Below are positions 1 through 8,844 of a stretch of 64,000 nt of DNA, in pieces (position 1 is the first letter of the stretch; the number at the start of each line of letters is the position of its first letter). The stretch comes from Paludibacterium denitrificans (GTDB lineage: Bacteria; Pseudomonadota; Gammaproteobacteria; Burkholderiales; Chromobacteriaceae). The DNA lies in the NCBI RefSeq assembly GCF_009707705.1, contig NZ_WLYX01000001.1, positions 2,728,001 through 2,792,000 on the forward strand, given 5' to 3'. Position numbers and translations under genes: made by a program. The notes beneath the pieces are model-generated. The model saw only the letters and a list, made by a program, of their open reading frames with translations. It did no database searches and had not been told where the DNA came from.

Positions 1-506
1 CGTACCGAATCGCTGGTGGAAAAAGTCGGGCAGCGTCCGGTGGAAACACCTTTTGGCTCGTTCAACCTGCATGTTTTCCGCGATGTAACCTCCAACGCCA
101 CTCATCTGGCGCTGGTCAAGGGCGAGCTGGTGGCCGATGAAGAAACGCTGGTGCGGGTGCACGAGCCGCTGTCGGTGATGGATATTCTTGATCCGTTGTC
201 CGGCGATCACACCGGACCGTGCCGAATGCGCTGGAGATGATCGAAGACGAAGGGCGTGGGGTGGTGCTGCTGTTGTACCGTGCACAAAGTGGCGAGAGCC
301 TGCTGGATCGCGCACTGGGCAAGCAGCAGAAAAAGCAGAAGTGGGACAGCAAGAGCTTCGGTATCGGTGCGCAGATGCTCAAGGCGCTGGGCGTTGGCAA
401 GATGAAGCTGATGTCCTCGCCGGTAAGCCTGCCTTCGATGACCGGTTTTGCGCTGGAAGTGACCGGATTTTGTCTTCCGGAACACCCGCACATCGAAATC
501 GGTTAA
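1..506 (+). CDS. ribBA: RibBA C-terminal part (DHBP synthase with degenerate GTP cyclohydrolase II-like domain), 5' truncated by window
   Basis: The reading frame enters from the left edge (RTESLVEKVGQRP) and continues to the stop at 504-506, so only the second domain is seen. It resembles the RibA-like half of Neisseriales RibBA, but the GTP cyclohydrolase II zinc-cysteine signature (GDVFGSxxCDCG type) is absent; in its place is VHEPLSVMDILDPLSGDH. The protein probably supplies only the RibB reaction (ribulose 5-phosphate to dihydroxybutanone phosphate). One frameshift lies at 212-215, where HTWTVPNALEM needs ACCTGGACC and the sequence has ACCGGACC. ribH follows 42 bp downstream, which supports a riboflavin role. 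Confidence 0.8.
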
Positions 507-548
507 AATCAACGGTTTTCCGAAATACGTTTCGCAGCGAGGACACCC

Positions 549-1018
549 ATGCTATCCGCTATCCAACGCCCGGAACCCGATCTGACCGGCAAAGGTCTGA
601 AAATCGGTATCGTTATGGCCCGTTTCAACGGCGCCGTTTGCCACGCGCTGCGTGATGCCTGTCTGTCCGAGCTGAAAGCGCTGGGCGTGGAACCGCAAGA
701 CGTGCTGCTGACTACGGTGCCGGGCGCGCTGGAAGTGCCTCTGGTGTTGCAAACCATGGCCAAGAGCGGGCGTTTTGACGCGCTGGTGGCTCTGGGCGCC
801 GTGATTCGCGGCGAAACCTATCACTTTGAACTGGTTTCCAATGAATCCGGTGCTCAGGCATTACGCGTGTCGGTCTGGATTTTGACATTCCGGTGGCCAA
901 TGCCATTCTCACCACGGAAACCGACGAGCAGGCGGAAGTCCGTACGCTGGAAAAAGGGCGCGATGCTGCCCGTGTTGCCGTGGAAATGGTGAATCTGCAT
1001 CGTCGTCTGCGCGGTTAA
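549..1018 (+). CDS. ribH: 6,7-dimethyl-8-ribityllumazine synthase (one apparent frameshift)
   Basis: Lumazine synthase condenses dihydroxybutanone phosphate with the ribityl pyrimidine, the penultimate step of riboflavin synthesis. Visible family motifs are [13 protein letters not shown] near the N-terminus, [25 protein letters not shown] and, after the break, [21 protein letters not shown]. The start ATG follows GCGAGGACACCC, a good Shine-Dalgarno site. The frame breaks at 852-859 (GCTCAGGC): restoring GCCGGC gives the expected [14 protein letters not shown], so the product is about 155 residues, the normal length. It sits between ribBA and nusB, the canonical order. Confidence 0.93.
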
Positions 1019-1129
1019 GCCGTTTCGGCCAACCTGCTGAACAAAAAGGGAAGTCAGGCTGTGGGGTGTTGATCTTGGTCGACACTTTCGCTGCTGGCTT
1101 TCATGCTCTTTACAAGGACTCGCGATTTT

Positions 1130-1576
1130 ATGAAAACTGCCCGACGCCGTGCCCGTGAATTTGCCGTACAGGGCATTTACGAATGGGAACTGAATCCGGA
1201 ACAACCGGCTTCGCTGATTGAAAAACACCTGCGTGAAAACGATTACTTTGTCAAAGCGGACGAAAACCTGTTCCGCACCATCTTGTACGGTGTACTGAAA
1301 GATGCGGCCGCGCTGACGAAACAGGTAAGCCGTTATCACGAGCGCAGTGAGGATGAAGTTAGCCCGGTAGAAAAGGCTGTACTGCTGATGGCCGCGCTGG
1401 AATTGTCGCAGCATCCGGAAACTCCGTATCCGGTTATCATCAATGAAGCCATTGAAATCACCAAAACCTTTGGCGGTACCGACGGCCACAAGTTTGTCAA
1501 CGGTGTACTGGACAAGTTGGCGGCTGACCTGCGTGCTGATGAAGTGGCCTCGCAAAAAGCTCGTCGTCAGAGCTGA
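1130..1576 (+). CDS. nusB: transcription antitermination factor NusB
   Basis: About 148 residues, intact. NusB binds boxA RNA with NusE (S10) and supports rRNA antitermination. Motifs seen: ARRRAREFAVQGIYEWEL at the N-terminus and PVIINEAIEITKTFGGTDGH followed by FVNGVLDKLA near the C-terminus, all family hallmarks. ATG 1130 is chosen over an upstream in-frame ATG at 1103 because the protein then begins MKTARRRA as in homologues and has AAGGA about 11 bases upstream. It is followed by a rho-independent terminator. Confidence 0.95.
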   Translation: MKTARRRAREFAVQGIYEWELNPEQPASLIEKHLRENDYFVKADENLFRTILYGVLKDAAALTKQVSRYHERSEDEVSPVEKAVLLMAALELSQHPETPYPVIINEAIEITKTFGGTDGHKFVNGVLDKLAADLRADEVASQKARRQS

Positions 1577-1599
1577 GAGCCGTGTCGCGCAAGATGATA

Positions 1600-1625
1600 C
1601 ACACCCGCTTCTGGCGGGTGTTTTT
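1600..1625 (+). terminator. rho-independent terminator after nusB
   Basis: CACCCGC-TTCTG-GCGGGTG stem followed by TTTTT, just after the nusB stop and before thiL. Confidence 0.85.
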
Positions 1626-1642
1626 GCATGAGGTCCGCCATC

Positions 1643-2593
1643 GTGACTGAGTTTGAGCTGATTCGGCGCTATTTCACCCGACCGGCCCGGCAGGCTGTGC
1701 TCGGCGTAGGCGATGACGCGGCGATCCTGCGGCCAACGCCGGGGCATGATCTGCATGTGTCGGTGGATATGCTGGTAGAAGGGCGTCACTTTTTTGCCGA
1801 TGTCGATCCGGTTGCGCTCGGGCACAAAACGTTGGCGGTGAATCTGTCTGATATGGCGGCCATGGGCGCGACGCCGCGCTGGGTGTTGTTGTCCATGGCG
1901 CTGCCACAACTGGACGAGCGCTGGCTGGCAGGTTTTGCCGAAGGGTTTTATCGGCTGGCTGAACGTTACGAGGTTGACTTGGTGGGGGGCGATACCACAC
2001 GTGGGCCGTTGACCTTGTCGGTGACGGTAATGGGTGAAGCGCCGCAGGGGCAGGCGCTATGCCGTGCCGCCGCGCAACTGGGAGACGATATCTGGGTCAG
2101 CGGTGAATTGGGTTTGGGGGCACTAGCGGTGGCCAGTCGGCAGCAAGGGTTGGCCGAACAGCCTTGGTTTACCGCCTGTCGCCAGCGGCTGGATTATCCG
2201 ACGCCGCGTCTTGAACTGGGGCACGCCTTGCGCGGTGTGGCGCATGCGGTGGCAGATGTTTCCGATGGCCTGCTGGCCGATTTGGGGCATATTCTGGAGT
2301 GCTCTGGCGTTGGGGCGGAGGTGTGGGCCGAATGTCTGCCGTCGTTACCGGCCATCGAGCAGCAGCGCGCAACCCTGCTGCCTTATCTGGCAGCCGGTGG
2401 CGATGATTACGAGCTGGTGTTTACCGCGCCGGTGAGTCAGCGTGCCAGCGTCGCCGCGATTGCTGCCACTGTTGATTGCCGCCTTACGCGGATCGGTCGC
2501 ATTGTCGTCGGTGACAAGGCGCATTTGCTGGCGGCCGATGGCCGTGAAATTTCTTTGCAAAGGAGCGGATTTGACCACTTCGATCAAGCCTGA
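1643..2593 (+). CDS. thiL: thiamine-monophosphate kinase
   Basis: ThiL phosphorylates TMP to thiamine diphosphate. Motifs in order: VGDDAAILRP (about residue 28), DMLVEGRHF, TLAVNLSDMAAMGA, VGGDTTRGPL, VADVSDGLLADLGH and GGDDYELVFT, the PurM-like ATP-binding fold. The open frame extends to ATG 1628, but GTG 1643 is preferred because it gives the usual MTEFELIRRYF start and has GAGG about 9 bases upstream. About 316 residues. Its 3' end overlaps the start of pgpA. A perfect GGTTGGCCGAA repeat lies at 2148-2158, where it encodes part of QGLAEQ. Confidence 0.93.
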   Translation: MTEFELIRRYFTRPARQAVLGVGDDAAILRPTPGHDLHVSVDMLVEGRHFFADVDPVALGHKTLAVNLSDMAAMGATPRWVLLSMALPQLDERWLAGFAEGFYRLAERYEVDLVGGDTTRGPLTLSVTVMGEAPQGQALCRAAAQLGDDIWVSGELGLGALAVASRQQGLAEQPWFTACRQRLDYPTPRLELGHALRGVAHAVADVSDGLLADLGHILECSGVGAEVWAECLPSLPAIEQQRATLLPYLAAGGDDYELVFTAPVSQRASVAAIAATVDCRLTRIGRIVVGDKAHLLAADGREISLQRSGFDHFDQA

Positions 2594-3067
2594 CTGGGCA
2601 TTCATTACCCGACGCCCGGCGCATTTTCTGGCGTTTGGCTTTGGTAGCGGTCTGGCGGCCAAGGCGCCGGGAACCCGGGGAACCCGGCGGCTTATCCCCT
2701 GTTTTTCCTGTTGTGGGCGTTGGGCGTCAAGGGGTTGTGGCTGGCTGGATTGTGCCTGCCGTTGTTTGTCGTCGGTGTCTGGTTTTGCTCGGTCACAGGC
2801 AAGGCGCTTGGCGTGCATGACCATGGTGGGATTGTGTGGGACGAAATCGTCGCCATGCTGCTGGTGTTGTCGATTACGCCGGAAACGCCGTTGGCGTGGC
2901 TGTTGGCCTTTGCCTTGTTCCGGTTGTTTGACATTACCAAGCCTTGGCCAATCAGCTGGCTGGATCAGCATGTCCACGGTGGTTTGGGCGTGATGCTGGA
3001 TGATTTGGTTGCCGCCTTGTTTGCCATGTTGGTGCTGTTTGGGGTCATGCAGCGCGGGTGGTTGTGA
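2571..3067 (+). CDS. pgpA: phosphatidylglycerophosphatase A (TTG start, one apparent frameshift)
   Basis: PgpA dephosphorylates phosphatidylglycerophosphate in the inner membrane. Seen: FGFGSGLAAKAPGT near the N-terminus, the acidic IVWDEIVAM segment, several hydrophobic helices and the LFRLFDITKPWPI block. The start is TTG 2571, with AGGAG 6 bases upstream, overlapping the last 23 bases of thiL. The frame breaks at 2684-2687 (AACCCGGCGG). Restoring CCTGG gives GTLAAYPLFFLLWALG and joins both halves into about 165 residues. Confidence 0.88.
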
Positions 3068-3176
3068 TGCCCGGCATGACTAATAGGTAATCCTGCCGCT
3101 TTGCGCGTGGAAATGGCGCCCAGCCAAAGCGAGTGTGGTATGCTTGCGCCCCTTCCTTTTGACCTGTCTGTTTGGC

Positions 3177-3533
3177 ATGAAAGACCCTTGCGACCATTAC
3201 ACGTTTGACCTGATTGGGGGTGTCCGTAAAAAAACGGGCAGGAAGCCTCTGGGGGAACGTGCGATGACGGCGGCCGAGCGCAAGCGCCGCAGTCGCGAGT
3301 TGCGCCGTAACCGGTTGCAGGAATTGGCGATTACGGTGGAGCTAACGCGCGAGGCGCAAAAGTCGCTCGACAAGATGATCGAGTGGTGGGGGGTAAGCAA
3401 GAAAGAGGCGATCAACCGTGCGCTGGTGATCGCCTGTCAGTCACAAACCGGGCGTACCGGTTTGCTGTTCGATTTTGATCCGCCGTCAGTTGCGCCGAAA
3501 AAAGCCCGCCGCCGCAATGGCTCGGGCGGATAG
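3177..3533 (+). CDS. small basic protein of unknown function, possible ribbon-helix-helix DNA-binding protein
   Basis: About 118 residues. The N-terminal half is strongly basic (KKTGRKPLGERAMTAAERKRR), then a predicted beta-strand plus helices (ELAITVELTREAQKSLDKMI, WWGVSKKEAINRALVIA), a layout reminiscent of RHH or RepB-regulator-like proteins. That is a resemblance, not an identification. ATG 3177 is preferred to GTG 3135. A possible extended -10 (TGGTATGCT) lies just upstream at about 3136-3144. It is convergent with the Hsp70-like gene. Confidence 0.5.
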   Translation: MKDPCDHYTFDLIGGVRKKTGRKPLGERAMTAAERKRRSRELRRNRLQELAITVELTREAQKSLDKMIEWWGVSKKEAINRALVIACQSQTGRTGLLFDFDPPSVAPKKARRRNGSGG

Positions 3534-3549
3534 CCAAGTTACACTTTTC

Positions 3550-4809
3550 TCAGCAGCCGTAGCGTTTGCGTGCCTCAATCGCCGGGCCACTGCCGATGCT
3601 GCCAAACAGGTTGCCCTCGACGTGTCTCGCCTGCGGCAGCAGGGCACGGATACTCTGGCGTAACGCCGGTACACCGCTGGAACCCCCGGTAAAAAACACG
3701 GTATCAATCTGCCCGGCCTGCACGCTTCAGCCAACAAGCCCTGCAATGTCTTGCCAATCTGCGTCAGCAGGTGATCAATGCTGTGATTAAAGGCTTCGCG
3801 GCTTAACTCTGCTGTCAGATTGGCTTCGATCATGCCCAGATCAAGCTGACAGTGCGGTTGGTCCGATAGCTCAATCTTGCCGGTCTCCACCTGCATGGCC
3901 AGCCAATGTCCGGCGCGTTCCTGAATCAGTTTGAACAGCCGATCCATGGCTTTCGGTTCGGTAACATCGCGGTAAATGTCTTGCAGTTCCATCCAGGCTT
4001 TGCGGGTGTAGGCAAAGTTGATGGTGTGCCGGTGGCCAGGTTGAAATACTGGCCGGACGGCATCTCGGCATTGTTGCGCAGCTCTTGAAGCCGAATAGCG
4101 GCATCACGCCATGCAGGCTTAGTTGCTTGTCAAAGTCGGTGCCGCCAATGTGTACGCCGCCGTTGGCCAGAATGTCGTCGTGGCGCTGATCCAGCATGTG
4201 GCGCTGGGGAGAGAGTCGTACCAGCGAAAAATCGGAGGTGCCGCCGCCGATATCGACAATCAGCACCAACTCTTCGCGTTCGATACCGGATTCGTAGTCA
4301 AACGCCGCAGCGATGGGCTCGTACTGGAAGGAGACGTCCTTGAAACCGATCTGCCGGGCGACTTCGGCCAACGTATCTTCAGCCAGTTGATCGGCCTTGG
4401 GGTTGTCATCCACAAAGAATACCGGGCGCCCCAGCACGACTTCGCTGAATGATCTGTTCGCTGCCCGGTCAGCGCGCTGTTTCAATTCCTGAATGAATAG
4501 TGTCAGCAGGTGGCGAAAAGGCAGTGCTTTGCCTTGTACTTCGGTTTGACTGTCGATCAGGCTGGAACCCAGCAGGCTCTTGAGCGAGCGCATTAGCCGC
4601 CCTTCGTAGCCTTCGATGTATTCCTGCAGGGCATGACGGCCAAAGACCGAGTGATCTTCTTCGTAGTTGAAAAATACTACGGACGGCAGGGTGATTTTGC
4701 CGTCTTCCAGCGGTAGCAGGGTGGGTCGATCGGGGCAAAGCCAGCCGACGGTGGAATTTGATGTGCCAAAGTCGATGCCGCAAGCACGCGCAGCGTTGTG
4801 AACAGCCAT
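3550..4809 (-). CDS. yegD: Hsp70-like chaperone of the YegD family (three apparent frameshifts)
   Basis: Actin/Hsp70-fold ATPase without a normal substrate-binding domain. Phosphate motifs: ACGIDFGTSNSTVG (phosphate 1), VDIGGGTSDFSLV (phosphate 2) and, near the C-terminus, VFFTGGSSGVPALR (adenosine motif). GGGAGG lies just upstream of ATG 4809. The frame breaks near 4081-4090 (loss of one G in GFKELRNN), at 4029-4032 (CCTGG to CCGG; restores NLATWHTINF) and near 3727-3733 (restores LLAEAVQAGQ). Corrected length is about 420 residues, close to E. coli YegD. The cellular role of the family is unclear. Confidence 0.85.
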
Positions 4810-4906
4810 GTACCCTCCCAAAAACCGGAGCGCGATAGTACGTCGATTAACGCGGCAAGGGAAGGGTGTTGGCCGACTTTTCTATCTGGCGTGACGGATG
4901 TGGTGC

Positions 4907-6061
4907 TCAGTCCGGTGGCGGGTCATCTTGGCTGGTGGTGTTACGCAAGGTATGACGGCGGCTGGCTGCATGACGGGCATCATCTTCCGTGTGCAAGTAA
5001 CGGCGCGTGGTCTGGATGCTGGCGTGACGCAGATTCTGGCTGACTACCAGTAGCGGCACACCCGCTTCCAGCTGGTGGCTGGCTGCCGTATGCCGCATCC
5101 AGTGCGGTGTGGCTTGTTCAAGTTCGCGACGCAGCGCCGGGTTGCTGCTGTTGGTGCTGGCGCGAGCAAAGATTTCCTGACAAATCAGATAAATCGCCTT
5201 GTCGGTTAACGGTTGCAGTGCCTGCTGCCGGTTTTTACCGGGTAAGCGGCAGACCAGCGGAGTGGTTTCGCCGCTGATGGGCAAAGCGCCAAGATCCAGG
5301 CTGAGACGATAGCGTTTCAGCTTGCCCAGTAATTCATCGCTTACCGGTACGTTGGCCGAAACCCCTCCCTTACCGGTAATGCGCCACCACCAGTTGCCCT
5401 GACGTTCAAACAAATCCCCCATGCAGGCGTTGGCCACTTCGCTACGGCGCGCGCCGGTCAGATAGAGCAGACTGAAAAGCCAGTCGGCTCGTTCGGCGTG
5501 CTGTTTTTCTCGTGTGGTGTGGCGGGGGAGTTCGGCCAACGTGCTTTGTAGTTGATGCCGGGCGGCCTCGCTGAGGAAGTGCTCTACCTGATTGGTCATG
5601 GTGCGTGGACTGGGGCTGCGCCGCAGCTTGAAAGGGTTGCCATTAAGGTAGCCTGCATTATTCAGATAACTGAACAGTGCTCCCAGAATGGTCAGGCTTT
5701 GGCGGATGCTGCTGGCGGTGAGTGGCTTGCTGAATGGCTTCCAGTCGGGGTGTTGACGCGGCTTGCTTGGGCCTAGCCATTTTTTCTGTGGAGTGGGGTG
5801 GGCAAGAAAGCGCTCGAATTCCAGAACGTCCTCACGGCGCACGCTTGACAGGCGTTGTTGTCGTTCGTCTAGCCACATCAAAAAACGTTCGCTTTCCTTG
5901 CGGTAGCTTGCCAGCGTTCTTGGGCTATTAAGGAATTCGGATAACCAGGTCAGGACGGCTTGCTGATCCGACTTTGCATCAATGAGTAGACCTTGCCTCG
6001 CCATACTGGGTGTCGATGGCCGGTCAGCGGGTAAGGCAAGCGTGGCAGGGGTATCTTTCAT
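4907..6061 (-). CDS. tyrosine recombinase (phage-integrase family)
   Basis: 384 residues, intact. All catalytic residues are visible: Arg in LTGARRSEV, Lys in ITGKGG, HWMRHT (H-x-x-R), LRHAS (His) and the nucleophile in TTRRYLHTE. An N-terminal SAM-like core-binding domain (TWLSEFLNSPRTLASYRKESERF) is preceded by about 40 extra residues. It is longer and more divergent than XerC/XerD and is not one of them by eye. It is divergent from the KfrA-like gene across an A+T-rich gap with palindromes, suggesting a joint module. Three copies of the 9-base DUS-like core lie at 4363 (in the neighbouring yegD), 5352 and 5531. Confidence 0.85.
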   Translation of the reverse strand: MKDTPATLALPADRPSTPSMARQGLLIDAKSDQQAVLTWLSEFLNSPRTLASYRKESERFLMWLDERQQRLSSVRREDVLEFERFLAHPTPQKKWLGPSKPRQHPDWKPFSKPLTASSIRQSLTILGALFSYLNNAGYLNGNPFKLRRSPSPRTMTNQVEHFLSEAARHQLQSTLAELPRHTTREKQHAERADWLFSLLYLTGARRSEVANACMGDLFERQGNWWWRITGKGGVSANVPVSDELLGKLKRYRLSLDLGALPISGETTPLVCRLPGKNRQQALQPLTDKAIYLICQEIFARASTNSSNPALRRELEQATPHWMRHTAASHQLEAGVPLLVVSQNLRHASIQTTRRYLHTEDDARHAASRRHTLRNTTSQDDPPPD

Positions 6062-6082
6062 GTGGCTAATTCTAACATTTAC

Positions 6083-6149
6083 TTCCGATAAGTATAGTAA
6101 TCGGAAATATTATTGTTTTGTTGTTAAATTAATAACGTATTACGTAATA
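6083..6149. promoter_or_regulatory. two palindromes in the A+T-rich recombinase/kfrA intergenic region
   Basis: An inverted repeat TTCCGAT (6083-6089) / ATCGGAA (6100-6106) with a 10-bp spacer, and a perfect 12-bp palindrome TATTACGTAATA (6138-6149). The gap (6062-6202) is far richer in A+T than its surroundings. A TACAAT hexamer at 6160-6165 could be the -10 of the KfrA-like gene, putting the second palindrome over its -35. They are candidate operators; none is proven. Confidence 0.5.
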
Positions 6150-6202
6150 AATTATTATTTACAATGTGGTAGAATTCCCGGCAATTACAATTCAGGCAGG
6201 GT

Positions 6203-7294
6203 ATGGCGATGGCGACAGATATTTATGCGCGCATCCGGCAAGCGGCGTTCGAGTTGGTGGGCGAGGGCGTCTGGCCCACGGTAGTTGAGGTGCGCGCCCG
6301 GCTGGGGTCCGGTTCCAATACCACCATCAACAACACGCTAAAAGAGTGGCGGCAGGAGTTCTTGTCACGCATGTCGCTCTCCGCCAAGCGGCCGGATTGG
6401 CCTGCAGGGTTGGCCGAAGCCTTTGAATTGCTCTGGCAAAAAGCTTGTGATGAGGCCGACCGGCAGCTTGACGCCGTACGTCAGGAGTCGCAGTCGGCCG
6501 TCACGGCCATGGCGCAGCAGCTGGACGAACAGTTGCAGCAACTACAGGCGCGTGAGGCATCCTTGCAGTCGGCGTTGCGCGAACTGGAATTGAAGAACCA
6601 GAGAGTTGCCGATCTGGAGAGTGCCTTGGCGGCGGAATCGGCGCGGCGCGGGCAGCTTGAAGCTTCGGCACAGAATCTGGAGTCAATGTTGGCGAGCATG
6701 CGTCAGGATGCCATGGCGCTGCGGCGGGAATCGGATGAGCGTGTTGCCGAGCTGGAGGCGCGGGCCGAACAGCGTATTCAGGAGGAGCGCAACGAAGCGG
6801 CTAGGCGTGAAGCACTGGCGTACGAGCGTCTGGAGGGCTTGCGCGTCAGGCTGTATGAACAAGTGGAAGAGGAACGCTTGGCGATGACGCAACAACAGCA
6901 GCGCTTGAATGACGAGTTGCAGCAAGCCCGCCAAGAGATTACACGACAGGACAATGTCTGGCGCGAGCGTTTGGCCGAGCGGGAGCGTGAGAACGGTCGA
7001 CTGGCGGCGCGTCTGGAATGGCTGGATGAACGCTGCGCCAGTCTGGAGCAGGAAACACAACGTCAGGGTGGCCAGCTGGAGCAGTCGGCCTCGCGCTTGC
7101 TGGCCATGGGCTTAAGCGAAAACTCACATCTGGCGGCAGAACTGGCGGCTGGCGCGCAGCGTTATCTTGAGCCGTTAAGTGCGGCCTTGTTGCCGGTGCG
7201 TGAGCAGTTGGCGCAGATGGATGCTGAGGCCGTGCGCAACTGGCTCAGTCTGCAGTTGCAGGCGTCGTTGTCCCGGCCGGAAACAGCGGTGTAA
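6203..7294 (+). CDS. KfrA-like DNA-binding coiled-coil protein
   Basis: 363 residues. Residues 1-110 match the pattern of the KfrA N-terminal DNA-binding domain (IYARIRQAAFELVGEGVWPT, then VRARLGSGSNTTINNTLKEW). Residues about 110-310 are an almost unbroken coiled coil rich in Q, E, R and A. KfrA proteins are autoregulated plasmid segregation-associated factors; chromosomal homologues are less studied. Divergent from the tyrosine recombinase. Its last 50 bp overlap the convergent msrC gene. A DUS-like repeat lies at 6408. Confidence 0.75.
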   Translation: MAMATDIYARIRQAAFELVGEGVWPTVVEVRARLGSGSNTTINNTLKEWRQEFLSRMSLSAKRPDWPAGLAEAFELLWQKACDEADRQLDAVRQESQSAVTAMAQQLDEQLQQLQAREASLQSALRELELKNQRVADLESALAAESARRGQLEASAQNLESMLASMRQDAMALRRESDERVAELEARAEQRIQEERNEAARREALAYERLEGLRVRLYEQVEEERLAMTQQQQRLNDELQQARQEITRQDNVWRERLAERERENGRLAARLEWLDERCASLEQETQRQGGQLEQSASRLLAMGLSENSHLAAELAAGAQRYLEPLSAALLPVREQLAQMDAEAVRNWLSLQLQASLSRPETAV

Positions 7295-7761
7295 GTGCGG
7301 TGACGATTTCTTCCAGATAACGCGCATCGGTGGCATCAAAAGTGGCAAGGTTGGCCGAATCCACATCCAGAATAGCCACCACTTGGCCCGTTGCATCATG
7401 GATAGGGACCACGATTTCCGAACGTGAGTCGGACGAGCACGCAATATGGCCGGGAAAGGCCTCGACGTCTGGCACGATCAGTGTCTGGTTGTGCTGCCAA
7501 GCGCTGCCGCATACTCCTTTGCCGTAACCAATGCGGGTGCAGGCGATGGGCCCTTGAAACGGGCCTAGTACCAGTTGCCCGGCTTTGACCAAGTAAAAGC
7601 CTGTCCATAGCCAGTCAAAAGTCATGGCCAAGGCGGCCGACAGGTTGGCTAATGCCGCAATCAGGTCGGTTTCATCTTCGACCAGCGCTTTGGCTTGTGG
7701 CAGGAGCGCCTGATAGCGTTCTTCCTTGCTCTGTCCCCTGGATAGTCAGTGTTTCTGCCAT
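7245..7761 (-). CDS. msrC: free methionine-R-sulfoxide reductase, GAF domain (one apparent frameshift)
   Basis: The fRMsr signature is clear: GPFQGPIACTRIGYGKGVCG and PGHIACSSDSRSEIVVPI, with the three conserved cysteines. It reduces free Met-(R)-sulfoxide. The N-terminus MAETLTI is in a different frame from KEERYQALLPQAKALVEDE; the shift lies at about 7733-7745 beside CCAGGGG. The 3' end runs 50 bp into the 3' end of the kfrA-like gene on the opposite strand, either a real convergent overlap or another uncorrected indel. Confidence 0.88.
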
Positions 7762-7812
7762 GATCGTTATAACGGGGGAATGGAGGCGCAAGCATAGCTG
7801 TTTGCTTCAAAT

Positions 7813-7842
7813 AAAAAAACCCGGCGTTGTGCCGGGTTTTTG
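7813..7842. terminator. bidirectional terminator between msrC promoter region and phaB
   Basis: AAAAACCCGGC-GTTGT-GCCGGGTTTTT, symmetric with A and T runs. It would end phaB on the minus strand. Confidence 0.85.
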
Positions 7843-7858
7843 TTTCGTCCTGCTCTGG

Positions 7859-8598
7859 TTACATCATGTGCTGCCCACCGTTGATGGAAAGATTGGCGCC
7901 GGTCATGTAACCGGACAATTCGGATGCCAGATAATTGACCAGTGCGGCGATTTCTTCCGGCTTGCCCAGACGGCCTACCGGAATTTGCGCCACAATCTTG
8001 TTACGCACGTCTTCCGGAACCGCCATCACCATCTCGGTCGCAATATATCCCGGCGAAACGGTGTTGACCGTTACGCCTTTGCGTGCCACTTCCTGTGCCA
8101 AGGCCATGGTAAAACCGTGCATGCTTACTTTGGCGGCCGAGTAGTTGGTCTGGCCGAATTGGCCTTTCTGGCCGTTGATGGAAGAAATATTGATGATGCG
8201 GCCAAACCCGCGTTCCACCATGCCGTCTACCACCGGTTTGGTGACGTTGAACAGCGAGTCCAGGTTGGTCTTGATGACCGCATCCCAGTCGTCCTTGGTC
8301 TGTCTCTTGAAGGTGCCGTCACGCGTAATGCCGGCGTTATTGACCAGAATGTCCACCGCGCCGATATCCTGCTCCACTTTGGCAATCAGTGCCGGCAAGC
8401 GCTGGTGTCGGTGACGTCGCACTGGTAGGCATGCACGTCGTTAAACCCGAGTCCGTACATGTCGGCCAGCCAAGCTTGTTCCTTGCCCGGTTTGCTGTAA
8501 GTGGTGACGACGGTGTGACCGGCACTAGCCAAGGACTTGCAAATGGCGGTACCGATGCCGCCCATGCCTCCGGTGATCAAGGCGATACGTTTTGTCAT
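7859..8598 (-). CDS. phaB: acetoacetyl-CoA reductase / SDR family (one apparent frameshift)
   Basis: NADPH-type short-chain dehydrogenase of polyhydroxybutyrate synthesis (acetoacetyl-CoA to 3-hydroxybutyryl-CoA). Rossmann motif ALITGGMGGIGTAIC at residues 5-19, NNAGITRD, catalytic Ser in INISSINGQKGQ and Y-x-x-x-K in TNYSAAKVSMHGF, ending NGGQHMM. The frame breaks at 8392-8395: CCAGG restored gives TDTSACQALIAKVE. GGAGCC precedes the ATG. A FabG paralogue cannot be excluded, but the C-terminal SGYMTGANLSINGGQHM ending is PhaB-like. No phaC or phaA lies adjacent. Confidence 0.85.
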
Positions 8599-8783
8599 GA
8601 TGTTGGCTCCATTTATTTGGGGGTAAGACAGCTTGAAGTATGGGTCTATCCCGTTGCTTTTTTCTTACAGAATAAGAGCCGACAAAATATTTGTAAATAA
8701 TGCACCGCAGCAAAATCTTATGCTAAAAAAATAGAAGCTATGCCAATATGTTGCGCTGCTGGCTGTACATGAAAATTAATATG

Positions 8784-8827
8784 AAAAGTGGCCACAGCCC
8801 GTTACATAAGGCTGTGGCCACACTATT
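8784..8827 (-). terminator. strong hairpin, terminator of rsgA
   Basis: Perfect 12-bp stem GTGGCCACAGCC (8788-8799) / GGCTGTGGCCAC (8810-8821), followed on the minus strand by TTTTC. Confidence 0.8.
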
Positions 8828-8844
8828 TTTATGAGAAGCGATAT

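Noticed and set aside
854-1909. Long antisense frame over ribH-nusB-thiL and similar long antisense frames elsewhere (for example 54924-56327)
   Set aside because: They are shadows of G+C-rich coding genes with no start context or conserved motifs.
4907-6061. Recombinase as the integrase of a genomic island with att sites
   Set aside because: No adjacent tRNA, no paired direct repeats and no cargo or other mobile genes were seen; flanks are housekeeping genes.
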